Of a DNA stretch of 33,868 nucleotides, positions 1 through 7,321 are shown in pieces. The stretch comes from an uncultured Elusimicrobia bacterium (GTDB lineage Bacteria > Elusimicrobiota > Elusimicrobia > Elusimicrobiales > UBA9959), in assembly GCA_903873295.1 (NCBI GenBank), contig CAIQNV010000094.1, positions 1-33,868 on the forward strand, in the 5' to 3' direction. The position numbers and the translations under genes were made by a program. The notes beneath the pieces are model-generated. The model was not told where the DNA came from. It did no database searches and saw nothing but the letters and a program-made list of their open reading frames with translations. Every line of letters starts with the position of its first letter. The stretch's first letter is position 1.

Positions 1-89
1 AGCAGCGCCAGGTGCAGCGTGGCGAAAGGCCCCGACAATACATTGGTAAGGTCAAGCACCCTCACTCCGGAAAGGATCTGTTTGCTCAT
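1..89 (-). CDS. CaiB/BaiF (class III) CoA-transferase, N-terminus only
   Basis: The first 29 residues are visible; the rest runs off the left edge. They begin MSKQILSGVRVLDLTNVLSG and continue PFATLHLAL, the characteristic N-terminus of class III CoA-transferases (consensus GVRVLDLT-x-VLAGP-x-AT). The ATG at 89-87 follows an AGGAG ribosome binding site. It lies 21 bases downstream of the lyase gene, so it is probably the third gene of that operon. Known members move CoA between succinyl-CoA and substrates such as 3-hydroxymethylglutarate, citramalate, carnitine or formyl/oxalyl groups. The neighbouring HMG-CoA-lyase-type gene suggests the transferase makes the lyase substrate; this is inference. 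The substrate cannot be read from this fragment. Confidence 0.8.
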   Translation of the reverse strand, partial: MSKQILSGVRVLDLTNVLSGPFATLHLAL

Positions 90-110
90 GCGCGTGTGCT
101 CCTTAGTGAA

Positions 111-1028
111 TTAAACCGCGGTTTGGGTACGAATTGGCCCCGTCTTGTACACGAATCCCTGCATGTCGCGCTCAAAATGCGCGGCCGCGTCCCGGGCTAC
201 CGCAAGCAGGCGGTCCAGGCTGACGTCTTTGCGCAGGCCTTCCAGTTGGAGGACATGCACAAAATCCTCGGTGGCCACGTTGCCCGCCGCGACCTTAGTG
301 AAAGGGCAGCCGCCGAGGCCGGCGAAGGAGGTCTCGAACGAACTCACCCCCGCCCGAAGGGCCGCGAACATATTGGCCATGCCCAGGCCGTAAGTGTTGT
401 GGAAGTGGCAGGCGCATTCAATGCCGGGGTCGAGCGCCAGGACTGCGCCGAAAAGGCGCTCTACCTGGGCCGGATGGGCGTGCCCCGCGGTGTCGGCAAG
501 GCTGATGTTCCGCAGGCCCGCTTCGACATAGGCGCGGACTATCTTCAGCACGCGCTCTTCGGAGATAAGGCCCTCGAAGCCGCAGCCGAACGCGGACTGG
601 ACGGAGAGCTGCACTTTTTTGCCGGCGGCCACGGCCGCTTTCGCCGCGCCGATAATGCGCGTCACGGCTTCATCGGTCCCCATGCCGGTGTTCTTAAGAC
701 TGTGGGTTTCGCTGGCGGAGGCGCCCAGGCAGAACATCTCAACGCCGCAGGCGAGCCCCCGCTCCAGGCCCTTCTCGTTCAGCACCAGCCCGGACAGGAT
801 CGCCCTGGGCTTTTTGTGCGCCGTGAAACGCCGGAAAAGCTCGTCGGTGTCCGCCATCTGCGGAACTTTCACGGGATGTACGAAGGAGCCGACCTGGATA
901 ATGTCCATGCCGGATTCCAGCAAGCCGGAGAGCCAGGCCGCCTTCTTTTCAAGAGGGACGACCTGGCTTTCCATCTGCAGGCCGTCCCGCAGTCCGACCT
1001 CGTGCAGCAGGAGTCCTTTCGAGGTCAT
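111..1028 (-). CDS. mvaB: Hydroxymethylglutaryl-CoA lyase family enzyme
   Basis: A 305-aa TIM-barrel metallolyase of the HMG-CoA lyase family, which splits HMG-CoA into acetoacetate and acetyl-CoA. Visible motifs are the N-terminal VGLRDGLQ with catalytic Arg14-Asp15, the metal histidines in CHFHNTYG (His208, His210), and the C-terminal GLGGCPFTKVAAGNVATED with the mobile-loop Cys241 and Asn250. An ATG at 1046 would add six residues; I chose 1028 because it gives an ATGA overlap with the upstream dehydrogenase stop and matches the family N-terminus. It sits between a dehydrogenase and a class III CoA-transferase. Citramalyl-CoA lyases of the same family, also paired with class III transferases, are an alternative, so the substrate is open. 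Confidence 0.85.
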   Translation of the reverse strand: MTSKGLLLHEVGLRDGLQMESQVVPLEKKAAWLSGLLESGMDIIQVGSFVHPVKVPQMADTDELFRRFTAHKKPRAILSGLVLNEKGLERGLACGVEMFCLGASASETHSLKNTGMGTDEAVTRIIGAAKAAVAAGKKVQLSVQSAFGCGFEGLISEERVLKIVRAYVEAGLRNISLADTAGHAHPAQVERLFGAVLALDPGIECACHFHNTYGLGMANMFAALRAGVSSFETSFAGLGGCPFTKVAAGNVATEDFVHVLQLEGLRKDVSLDRLLAVARDAAAHFERDMQGFVYKTGPIRTQTAV

Positions 1029-2161
1029 TTCGCTGCTACCACGCATTTGTCAGCGATAGCTTTTGCCATGTCGATAGTGGTGGCGGAGCCGCCCATATCG
1101 TAGGTGCGCACTTTGCCTTCCGCTATCACTTCGGCCACCGCGTCTTCTATAAGTTTCGCCTTGGCCGCTTCGCCCAGCCAGTCCAGCATCATCTTGCCCG
1201 CGAGGATCGTGGCTATAGGGTTCACCTTATACATGCCGGCATACTTCGGCGCCGAGCCGTGGGAGGGTTCGAACACTCCGAGTTTCGTGCCGATATTGGC
1301 CGAGCAGCCGAAGCCCAGCCCGCCCACCATCTGCGCGCTCAGGTCCGAGATGATGTCTCCGTAAAGGTTCGGCGCCACCAGGACGTCGTAGCTGAACGGG
1401 TTCTTGAGCAGCCACATGGTCATGGCGTCGATATTCGCGTCGTCCATCCTGATCTCGGGATAATCCTTCGCCACGGCTTTCGCCATCTCGAAGAACAGCC
1501 CGTCCGTGGCGCGCACGACATTAGCCTTGTGCACCACCGTGACCTTCTTGCGGCCGAACTTGCGGGCGAATTCGAAGGCGGCGCGCACGATGCGCTCCGA
1601 CCCCTTCTTGGTGTTTATCTTGCAGGAAATAGCGTACTCGTCGCTCTTCAGGCCTTTGAAAGCCTTGAACGCCGGGGAGAGTTCTGAAAGCACGTCGCGC
1701 AGTTTATCCGGGACGGTGTTGAATTCCACGCCCGCGTAGAGGTCCTCGGTGTTCTCGCGGAAGACGACGATGTCTATCCCTTCTTTATAATTAAGCGGGT
1801 TCTTCGGATAGGCCTTGCAGGGCCGCAGGCAGATGTAGAGGTCGAAGGTCTGGCGCATGCGCACTATGGGCGAGCGGTAAACCAGGCCTTTGCCCTGCAG
1901 CGCGGGGATCAGCTCTTTCTCGGCGTCCTTCACCGGTTTCGAGGTGATAGCGCCGAACATGGCGGCGTTCACATTATTGAGCAGGTCTATGGTCCGGCTC
2001 GGGAAAGAATCGCCTTCCTTGCACCAGAACTCCCAGCCGATATCGCCGTGTATGTATTCGGCGTCAAGCTCAACGCGGTCGAGGACTATTTTCGCCGCTT
2101 CCATCACTTCCACGCCCACGCCGTCCCCCGGCAGCCACGCTATCTTGTATTTTTTGTTCAT
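1025..2161 (-). CDS. Isocitrate/isopropylmalate dehydrogenase family (probable NAD-dependent isocitrate dehydrogenase)
   Basis: A 378-aa beta-decarboxylating dehydrogenase. It opens with the nucleotide-site loop WLPGDGVGVEV, has a substrate-binding MRQTFDLYICLRP stretch, the VFRENTEDLYAGVEF motif, HKANVVRATDGLF, and the metal/cofactor block around NLYGDIISDLSAQMVGG with EPSHGSAPKYAG. The length and the RQTFDLY-x-x-LRP and ENTEDLYAG motifs resemble NAD-type isocitrate dehydrogenases more than LeuB, but homoisocitrate, isopropylmalate or methylmalate-type substrates are not excluded. It is first in a minus operon with the lyase and class III CoA-transferase, has its own candidate promoter, and its stop overlaps the next start. 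GGAGGTG lies about 10 bases before the ATG. Confidence 0.85.
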   Translation of the reverse strand: MNKKYKIAWLPGDGVGVEVMEAAKIVLDRVELDAEYIHGDIGWEFWCKEGDSFPSRTIDLLNNVNAAMFGAITSKPVKDAEKELIPALQGKGLVYRSPIVRMRQTFDLYICLRPCKAYPKNPLNYKEGIDIVVFRENTEDLYAGVEFNTVPDKLRDVLSELSPAFKAFKGLKSDEYAISCKINTKKGSERIVRAAFEFARKFGRKKVTVVHKANVVRATDGLFFEMAKAVAKDYPEIRMDDANIDAMTMWLLKNPFSYDVLVAPNLYGDIISDLSAQMVGGLGFGCSANIGTKLGVFEPSHGSAPKYAGMYKVNPIATILAGKMMLDWLGEAAKAKLIEDAVAEVIAEGKVRTYDMGGSATTIDMAKAIADKCVVAAK

Positions 2162-2229
2162 ACTCCGGACACCTCCGTTAGAATCCTGCGCCCCGTCTTT
2201 TCGGGTTACCCGGGACCGGGCACATGGCT

Positions 2230-2259
2230 ATACTATCACAAGCCTATTTCACTAGTCAA
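2230..2259 (-). promoter_or_regulatory. Candidate sigma70-type promoter for the dehydrogenase-lyase-transferase operon
   Basis: Read on the minus strand: TTGACT (2259-2254), an 18-base spacer, then TAGTAT (2235-2230). Transcription would begin near 2223, leaving a leader of about 60 bases before the ATG at 2161. The leader holds small GC-rich inverted repeats (CCCGG/CCGGG near 2209-2220). This suggests the operon can be expressed separately from the atoDA-like genes behind it. Prediction by eye only. Confidence 0.5.
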
Positions 2260-2263
2260 TTAC

Positions 2264-2917
2264 TTAAAAACGGCCGAGTTTCTCCGCAATTATAAGTCTG
2301 GCTCCGGTGTTCCTTATCACTTCCTCCACCGTCGTGTCCTCAGCGATCTCTTCCAGCACCAGCCCCTCCGGTGTAACCCTGATAAAGGCAAGGTCCGTCA
2401 CGATAAGGTTCACTTCCCCCGCCGCCGTCAGCGGCAGCGTGCACTTCTTGACTATCTTAGGGGCGCCGTGCTTGTTCACATGCTCCATCGCTATCACCAC
2501 GATCTTCGCGCCGACGGAGAGGTCCATGGCGCCGCCGATGCCGGGGACGAATTTCCCCGGGATGGTATAGTTGGCGAGGCTGCCTTCCTCGTCCACTTCC
2601 AGGGCGCCCAGTATCGTAAAGTCCAGGTGCTTTCCGCGTATGATAGCGAATGACATGGACGAATCGAAACAGCAGCCTCCAGGGACGATGGTGGCCGGAT
2701 GGCCGCCGGCGTTCACAAGGCTGGGGTCCTCCTTCCCGGGCGCGGGAGCCGGGCCCAGGCCGATGAAGCCGTTCTCGGAATGTAAAAGTATCCCTTTGCC
2801 TTCGGGGATAAAATCCGTGACCAGCGTGGGGATCCCGATGCCGAGGTTCACGATCGCGTTCTCCGGCAATTCCGCCGCTATCCGCTTTGCTATCCGGGCT
2901 CTCTTCTTATCTTCCAT
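2264..2917 (-). CDS. atoA: 3-oxoacid CoA-transferase subunit B
   Basis: A 217-aa beta subunit of a class I CoA-transferase (AtoA/ScoB type). The signature SENGFIGLG is present, with the catalytic glutamate at Glu48 that carries the CoA thioester intermediate. The NLGIGIPTLV N-terminus, NAGGHPATIVPGG and the GGAMDLSVGAKIVVIAMEH stretch are typical. Length is normal for a separate subunit. Its start overlaps the end of the alpha subunit by 11 bases, so the two are translationally linked. The pair would move CoA between an acyl-CoA (succinyl-, acetyl- or butyryl-CoA) and acetoacetate. Acetoacetate is the product expected from the neighbouring lyase, which argues for one pathway. The exact acyl donor cannot be read from sequence. 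Confidence 0.9.
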   Translation of the reverse strand: MEDKKRARIAKRIAAELPENAIVNLGIGIPTLVTDFIPEGKGILLHSENGFIGLGPAPAPGKEDPSLVNAGGHPATIVPGGCCFDSSMSFAIIRGKHLDFTILGALEVDEEGSLANYTIPGKFVPGIGGAMDLSVGAKIVVIAMEHVNKHGAPKIVKKCTLPLTAAGEVNLIVTDLAFIRVTPEGLVLEEIAEDTTVEEVIRNTGARLIIAEKLGRF

Positions 2918-3587
2918 TGCTGTCCCCCTTGGCGGCTTTTGAAACCGGCACCAGTATATCGACGAAAACGCAGGGGAAGGTCACCTTTTCCGGGTCAAGT
3001 TCCCCCGGCGGCACTATCTCCTCCGTTTCAAGTATAACGCAGTCCGCCGCCATGGCCATGGCGAGGCTGAAATTCTTCGAGGAGCCCGGCGAGAAGGCGT
3101 TGCCGTAGCTGTCGGCCCTGGCCGCCCTGACGATGGCGAAGTCCGCTCTCAGCGGTTTTTCAAGCAGGAACCTGTGCCCGTCTATGGTCAGTACTTCCTT
3201 GCCCTGCTGTATAGCGGTGCCCAGCCCCGTGGGCGTCAGAACTCCGCCGAGGCCCGCGCCGGCGGCCCTGATCCGCTCAACGAAAGTTCCCTGCGGCACC
3301 AGCTCTACTTTCAGCTCGCCGGAATTCATTTTATCGCCTATTACCCTGTTCATCCCGATATAGGAACCGATAAATTTGGAGACCCTTCCCGCCCGGACCA
3401 GTTTGATGATGCCGGTCTCTTCTTTTTCGGTGTCGTTGGAGATAATAGTGAGGTTCTTCACGCCCTTTTCAAAGAGGGCTTCCAGGACGGGCACCGGCCG
3501 TCCGCATGAAATAAAGCCGCCCACCATTATAGAGGCGCCGTCTTTTATACTTTCAATAGCCTGCTGTGGAGTCTTGACAGGTTTCAT
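2907..3587 (-). CDS. atoD: 3-oxoacid CoA-transferase subunit A
   Basis: A 226-aa alpha subunit of a class I CoA-transferase. It shows VGGFISCGRPVPVLEAL near the N-terminus (the GGF-x-x-x-G-x-P signature), then TIISNDTEKEETGI, VELVPQGTFVERIRAAGAG, and the ADFAIVRAARADSYGN stretch that contacts CoA in this family. I chose the ATG at 3587 because GGAGGAAAG lies directly before it. A longer open frame reaching 3725 adds 46 residues with no family similarity and would run into the divergent mrp start. It is the first gene of the atoDA pair and faces mrp across a 114-base divergent intergenic region. Confidence 0.9.
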   Translation of the reverse strand: MKPVKTPQQAIESIKDGASIMVGGFISCGRPVPVLEALFEKGVKNLTIISNDTEKEETGIIKLVRAGRVSKFIGSYIGMNRVIGDKMNSGELKVELVPQGTFVERIRAAGAGLGGVLTPTGLGTAIQQGKEVLTIDGHRFLLEKPLRADFAIVRAARADSYGNAFSPGSSKNFSLAMAMAADCVILETEEIVPPGELDPEKVTFPCVFVDILVPVSKAAKGDSNGR

Positions 3588-3618
3588 CTTTCCTCCGGCC
3601 GCGAAATTGCTACACCTG

Positions 3619-3624
3619 ATTATA
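3619..3624 (-). promoter_or_regulatory. Candidate -10 box for atoDA
   Basis: A perfect TATAAT lies on the minus strand inside an AT-rich island (3617-3646) in the divergent atoD/mrp intergenic region, 31 bases before the atoD start with a good ribosome binding site between them. No convincing -35 is seen at the normal spacing. The same island holds GATAAT at 3640-3645 on the plus strand, a weak candidate for mrp. Confidence 0.4.
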
Positions 3625-3701
3625 ACAAAATTTTTATATGATAATGGTGAAGCCGGCTTCGCGTTCGCGGCGCGGAAATACTGCGCACAATCCGAGGTAT
3701 T

Positions 3702-4517
3702 ATGCACAAGGTAAACATTGACCATAGAGCGTCGCTCATCAGGGAGAACCTGGCCCGCATCGGGCGCAAGATCCTCGTCATGAGCAACAAAGGCGGCGTC
3801 GGCAAAAGCACCATCGCCGTCAATTTCGCCGGCCTTCTCGCCGCCCGCGGGCTAAAAACCGGCCTGCTCGACATAGATATCCATGGCCCCTCCGTCGCCC
3901 GCATGACCGGCCAGGAAGGCAGGGCTCACGTTTCAGACGGGAAATTCATAGACCCGCTGGAAGCGGCGCCTAACCTTAAGATCCTTTCCATGGGCTCCAT
4001 AATGAAAGCCGGCGACGCTCCGGTGATCTGGCGCGGCCCCCTCAAGCTCTCCGTCCTCAGGCAGTTCCTTTCCGACGTGAACTGGGGCGACCTCGACGCA
4101 CTGATGATCGACGCCCCGCCCGGCACCGGCGACGAGCCGCTCACCATCTGCCAGCTTATCCCCGAGATGACCGGCGCGGTGGTCGTCACCACCGGCCAGG
4201 CCGTGGCCCTCATGGATTCCCGCAAAGCCGTGAATTTTCTTAAACAGGTCGGCATCCCCGTGCTGGGCATACTTGAAAATATGACCTCTTTTTGCTGCCC
4301 GCACTGTAACAAAGAGATAAATCTTTTCAAGACCGGCGGCGGCCGCCGGGCCGCTGAGGAAATGGGGGTGCCTTTCCTCGGCAGCGTGCCTTTCGATCCG
4401 GCCATGGTGGATGCCGGCGACGACGGCAGGATCTATGCCCTGGAAAATCCCCTGGCGCCGCCTTCCGCCGCCATTAAAGCCGCCCTGGACGCCGCGCTGT
4501 CAGGAATAAAGAAATGA
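3702..4517 (+). CDS. mrp: Mrp/ApbC family P-loop ATPase, Fe-S cluster carrier
   Basis: A 271-aa cytoplasmic P-loop NTPase of the Mrp/NBP35/ApbC family, which binds and transfers [4Fe-4S] clusters. It has the deviant Walker A SNKGGVGKST (residues 28-37), DIDIHGPSVARM in switch I, MIDAPPGTGDEPL, and the C-terminal cluster-binding CxxC (Cys199-Pro-His-Cys202). The N-terminal DUF59 domain of longer Mrp proteins is absent, as in archaeal and many bacterial short forms. GAGG lies four bases before the ATG. It shares an ATGA overlap with the following secreted protein. This organism has several Fe-S proteins nearby (the DUF1667 unit and the Hyf-like complex) that would be plausible clients; that link is inference. 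Confidence 0.92.
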   Translation: MHKVNIDHRASLIRENLARIGRKILVMSNKGGVGKSTIAVNFAGLLAARGLKTGLLDIDIHGPSVARMTGQEGRAHVSDGKFIDPLEAAPNLKILSMGSIMKAGDAPVIWRGPLKLSVLRQFLSDVNWGDLDALMIDAPPGTGDEPLTICQLIPEMTGAVVVTTGQAVALMDSRKAVNFLKQVGIPVLGILENMTSFCCPHCNKEINLFKTGGGRRAAEEMGVPFLGSVPFDPAMVDAGDDGRIYALENPLAPPSAAIKAALDAALSGIKK

Positions 4518-5356
4518 TGAAAATATTCCTTCTCCTCGCCCTGCTCGCCTCAACGGCCCGCGCTGAATTCCAGCCCTTCGGCGTACAGGCTCCCGAGCTC
4601 CCCCCCATAAACTTCTGCGCCTCGGGAAAACTGCTCGTGTTCCTGGGCAGTTGCTCGCCCGGCGGCAAGATGAAGGATGTGATAAGCGCCAAAGCCTGCG
4701 GCGACGTTGCGTCAATGCTCTCCGGCGGCCTTCCCGTGCTGTATCCTAACGCCGAAGTGGAAAGCTACACCGGCCTTAGCGCGGACGAGGTTATGGCCGG
4801 CCTGATGCGCCCGGGCGTGCTCGGCTTTTTTTTCGTCGGGGAGGGCGACACTAAAGGCGCTTTTATAACCGGCCCTGAGCGTGAGCGCGTTTACCCGGAT
4901 ATTTCGGGCTGCATGTCCGATTATGACCTTTACGGCGGCTTCACCTCGCACAGCAAGTATTCCCCCTCCCTGCCGGCGCCCAAGGCCGACAGGGCGCTGG
5001 TGATAAGCCGCACACAGACCATCTTCGGCGGCGGCGGGGCCGTGGCGGACTCCTGGCCGAAGCTGTGCAAGCCGCGCCTCAGCCTGGTCTATCCCACGCG
5101 CACCTTCGCCGGCCGCATGAAAGACGATGTTAAGAAATTTTTGAGTCTGCTGCAGGAAGAGAAGCGCAGGCACGTCCTTAAAACTCTGGCCGTGATCTGC
5201 GACAATTGCGCCGGCCACGTGGCGGCCAACGACGAGCTCGCGCAGTTATGCCCCCCCGCCTCCGCCGTCTGCAAGCTCCGCAAGATCACTCCCGGCTCCG
5301 AAGAGTTTATCCTCAAAAACTACTGCCGGGCTCTCGCCCCGGCCCCTGCCAGATAA
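4514..5356 (+). CDS. Secreted cysteine-rich protein of unknown function
   Basis: A 280-aa protein I do not recognise. It begins with a clear Sec signal peptide (hydrophobic residues 3-14, likely cleavage after ARA at residue 17). The mature part has about ten cysteines, including a CDNC pair (within VICDNCAGH), which suggests disulfides in the periplasm or outside the cell. No catalytic motif or membrane segment is visible after the signal peptide. Two ATG codons are available (4514 and 4517); the first overlaps the mrp stop as ATGA. The overlap implies co-translation with mrp, but a secreted partner for a cytoplasmic Fe-S carrier makes no obvious functional sense, so the pairing may be incidental. 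Confidence 0.75.
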   Translation: MMKIFLLLALLASTARAEFQPFGVQAPELPPINFCASGKLLVFLGSCSPGGKMKDVISAKACGDVASMLSGGLPVLYPNAEVESYTGLSADEVMAGLMRPGVLGFFFVGEGDTKGAFITGPERERVYPDISGCMSDYDLYGGFTSHSKYSPSLPAPKADRALVISRTQTIFGGGGAVADSWPKLCKPRLSLVYPTRTFAGRMKDDVKKFLSLLQEEKRRHVLKTLAVICDNCAGHVAANDELAQLCPPASAVCKLRKITPGSEEFILKNYCRALAPAPAR

Positions 5357-5359
5357 ATC

Positions 5360-5548
5360 TTTAACCTGAAAGTTGCAATTGCAACTTTCCGCCCGCATAG
5401 CGGGCGCCCTTCGGGAGGTATACACCTCGTCGGGCCTGGCGCGCATAGCGCTTAGCCCTCCGCCCGCTTCGCGGGGAATCCTGCAGCATAATTCTGCTCC
5501 CTGATTCTCATAATGAGAATGATGATAAACTGCAGGACTCAGGTTAAA
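5360..5548. repeat. Nested inverted-repeat element (possible structured RNA, MITE or terminator complex)
   Basis: This fills most of the 198-base gap between two convergent genes. Outer 10-base arms are TTTAACCTGA (5360-5369) and TCAGGTTAAA (5539-5548). Inside are, in order: a perfect 22-base palindrome (5368-5389, core TTGCAATTGCAA); CGCCCGC-ATA-GCGGGCG (5390-5406); CCC-TTC-GGG (5407-5415); GAGGT-ATAC-ACCTC (5415-5428); GCGC-ATA-GCGC (5441-5451); CCCGC-TTC-GCGGG (5463-5475); and an 8-base arm pair TCCTGCAG/CTGCAGGA (5479-5486, 5530-5537) enclosing ATTCTCAT-A-ATGAGAAT (5504-5520). The arrangement is a multibranched fold. No open frame or U-tract terminator is evident. Confidence 0.7.
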
Positions 5549-5554
5549 TGTTGA

Positions 5555-6280
5555 TCAGTCAGCTTCCCATGCTTTTAGAACGGCCCGCTCTTCTTCGGCG
5601 GAAACCACTTTCTTGAAGCGCGCACCGGAGACGCCGTGCACGCGCGCCTGGCACTGGGGCCAGGCGGCGTCGCGCTCGACGCGGCCGTCGACGAGGCTGA
5701 GGTAAAAGCCGCCTTTGGCTTTCGGTTTAGGGAAATGTGAGGCAGACCGCGGTTCAGGCCCGGCCAGCTGTCCGGAGCCGGGCTCCAGCAGCGAATAGCC
5801 GCAGCCGACTGCGGGGCCTTCGTAGAGACCTGCCTTTGCCCCCTTGGCAAAGGCCACCGCTATAGCGTCGCAGCGCTCGTTGATCTCGTGGCCGGCATGG
5901 CCTTTAACGTGCCTCCAGGCCAGCCGTCTTTTGCGGGCCTGGGCGAGGGCGTCGAGCCGCTCCCAGAGGTCGCGGTTGACCACAGGCTTGCCGGCCGCCG
6001 TCAGCCAGCCGTTGCGCTTCCAGCCTCCGAGCCATTTGGTGACGCCGTTTATCAGCAGGCTGGAATCGGTGTAGAGCCTGACCGGCTCGGGCCGGTCCTG
6101 CACGGCGCTGAGCGCCGCTATCGCCCCCAGCATCTCCATCCGGTTGTTCGTGGTCGGCCGCGCTCCGCCGCCGGACTCGCTGACGCGGTTCTCCGGAAAA
6201 ATGATAACGGCGCCCCAGCCGCCAGGCCCGGGATTGCCCGAGCAGGCGCCGTCGCAATAGATGAAGATAGTCTTGTCCAT
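5555..6280 (-). CDS. rnhA: Ribonuclease HI with C-terminal viroplasmin-like domain
   Basis: A 241-aa protein; a plain bacterial RNase HI is about 155. Residues 1-145 are a complete RNase HI that cuts the RNA strand of RNA-DNA hybrids. It has YCDGACSGNPGPGGWG (Asp10), NNRMEM (Glu49), YTDSS (Asp72), KGHAGH (His128) and ERCD (Asp138), so all catalytic residues are intact. After a Gly/Pro-rich linker (about 150-188), residues 190-241 contain GFYLSLVDGRV, WPQCQARVHG and VSGARFKK. This resembles the hybrid-binding/caulimovirus-viroplasmin fold found at the N-terminus of eukaryotic RNase H1, here at the C-terminus. The first gene is at the right; it ends facing the 5360-5548 repeat. Confidence 0.9.
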   Translation of the reverse strand: MDKTIFIYCDGACSGNPGPGGWGAVIIFPENRVSESGGGARPTTNNRMEMLGAIAALSAVQDRPEPVRLYTDSSLLINGVTKWLGGWKRNGWLTAAGKPVVNRDLWERLDALAQARKRRLAWRHVKGHAGHEINERCDAIAVAFAKGAKAGLYEGPAVGCGYSLLEPGSGQLAGPEPRSASHFPKPKAKGGFYLSLVDGRVERDAAWPQCQARVHGVSGARFKKVVSAEEERAVLKAWEAD

Positions 6281-6299
6281 CTCCTGAGCGCCGCGGCTT

Positions 6300-6527
6300 T
6301 TACCGGATCTTCCTGGCGAAGCCCTCTTTGACGGTGGTGTTTATGAAGGTGCCCAGGCCCTTCCCCGCGATCGCAAGAGCCTTCATTTTGCTCACATTGC
6401 CCATGCCGGCGCTTTGGTTGCTGTAGATATACACCGAATGATCCGCGAACCGGATCGTGACGGAATCCTTAATGATCTTATACTCCGTAACGTCGGACTT
6501 GCCGCTGAGATTTAAATATTTGTCCAT
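6300..6527 (-). CDS. Small conserved-type protein, KTSC-like
   Basis: A 75-aa basic protein with no signal peptide or membrane segment. The pattern VTIRFADHSVYIYSNQSAG followed by KMKALAIAGKGLGTFINTTV resembles short beta-strand-rich proteins of the KTSC type, where a hydrophobic 'F-x-dg-s-x-Y-x-Y' strand pair precedes a helix and a G-x-G-x-N/T loop. The match is by pattern only. The ATG is supported by GGAG eight bases upstream. It stands alone between RNase HI (20 bases downstream) and a 206-base gap. A weak TTCACC-N17-TATTTT lies upstream. Function unknown. Confidence 0.7.
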   Translation of the reverse strand: MDKYLNLSGKSDVTEYKIIKDSVTIRFADHSVYIYSNQSAGMGNVSKMKALAIAGKGLGTFINTTVKEGFARKIR

Positions 6528-6733
6528 TTTTTGTCTCCTTGCTTAACTTCTCTCTTGCTGCCTAAAATAAACTATGCGCTTCTGCCGGTGAAAAAAAACT
6601 GCTCCGACCGCCTTTCCCCGGGGCATAAGGCCTATAAGGGCAACTGGCCAGTATAGGGTAAGTATATAAAACAGGCCGCCTGACCGGATAGCACTTTCCG
6701 GCAGCGGGGCCGGGTTCTAAGGAGGAATAGGCC

Positions 6734-7309
6734 CTAAATTTCGATGACCCCGAGCCGTTTTAATTCCCAGAAACACTTCATGGTCGCGGCGACATCCGCG
6801 GCCGCGTTATGCGCCTCTTCAAAACCTTTTTGGAACAATTTGTCATGAAGTTCTGAAAGCTTCGGCCATTTATTGCCGTAGGGTCCGGGCAGCGCGCAAT
6901 AATCCGTAGCGCTCTGCATAGTGCAGATCTTCCTTTTGGCCGGCAGGCTGTCCGGCATATTATTCCTCAGGAATTCAGCGCCGACGATCTTCTCGTCGAA
7001 ACTCATGTTGTGCGCGACCAGATAGTCCGCCCGGCCGACCGCGGCCTGGAATTCCAGCAGGACGGCCAGCAGGTCCTCCCCCTCTTTTTGCGCCCGCTCC
7101 GTGGTTATCCCGTGTATCCGCGCCGCCTCGGCGGGGATCGTAAAGCCGGCCGGCTTGATTATAAAGTCTCCGCCGGAAACCCTTGTTCCTCCGCCGTCGG
7201 AGAGCTGATAAGCCAGTTGGATCATCCTGGGCCAGTTGTCCAGGTCGGTTATAGGCGCCTTCCAGTTCCGCGGAAGCCCGGTTGTTTCGGTGTCGAAGAA
7301 TAAATACAT
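6734..7309 (-). CDS. DEDDh 3'-5' exonuclease, DnaQ/epsilon-like
   Basis: A 191-aa exonuclease-fold protein. All five DEDDh residues are visible: Asp6 and Glu8 in FFDTETTGLP, Asp105 in HNMSFDEKI, and His167 plus Asp172 in EEAHNAAADV. No polymerase, UvrC or helicase domain is attached, so it is a standalone exonuclease; it could proofread, act in RNA or oligonucleotide turnover, or in repair. It starts 12 bases after psuG and is probably transcribed with the pseudouridine genes, though its function there is not obvious. The ribosome binding site before the ATG is weak. A 206-base gap (6528-6733) follows, in which I see no gene or convincing signal apart from the upstream region of the next gene. 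Confidence 0.88.
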   Translation of the reverse strand: MYLFFDTETTGLPRNWKAPITDLDNWPRMIQLAYQLSDGGGTRVSGGDFIIKPAGFTIPAEAARIHGITTERAQKEGEDLLAVLLEFQAAVGRADYLVAHNMSFDEKIVGAEFLRNNMPDSLPAKRKICTMQSATDYCALPGPYGNKWPKLSELHDKLFQKGFEEAHNAAADVAATMKCFWELKRLGVIEI

Positions 7310-7321
7310 AAAATGAGCTCT

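Noticed and set aside
12-1103. A 363-codon open frame on the plus strand opposite the lyase gene
   Set aside because: It is a mirror of the GC-rich coding strand; its product has no recognisable domain, while the minus strand encodes a full HMG-CoA-lyase-type enzyme.
5360-5549. Integron attC site
   Set aside because: GTTAAAT at the right end fits GTTRRRY, but the left end (CTTTAAC) breaks the matching purine position and the interior has several independent hairpins instead of one long arm. No integrase or cassette array is seen.
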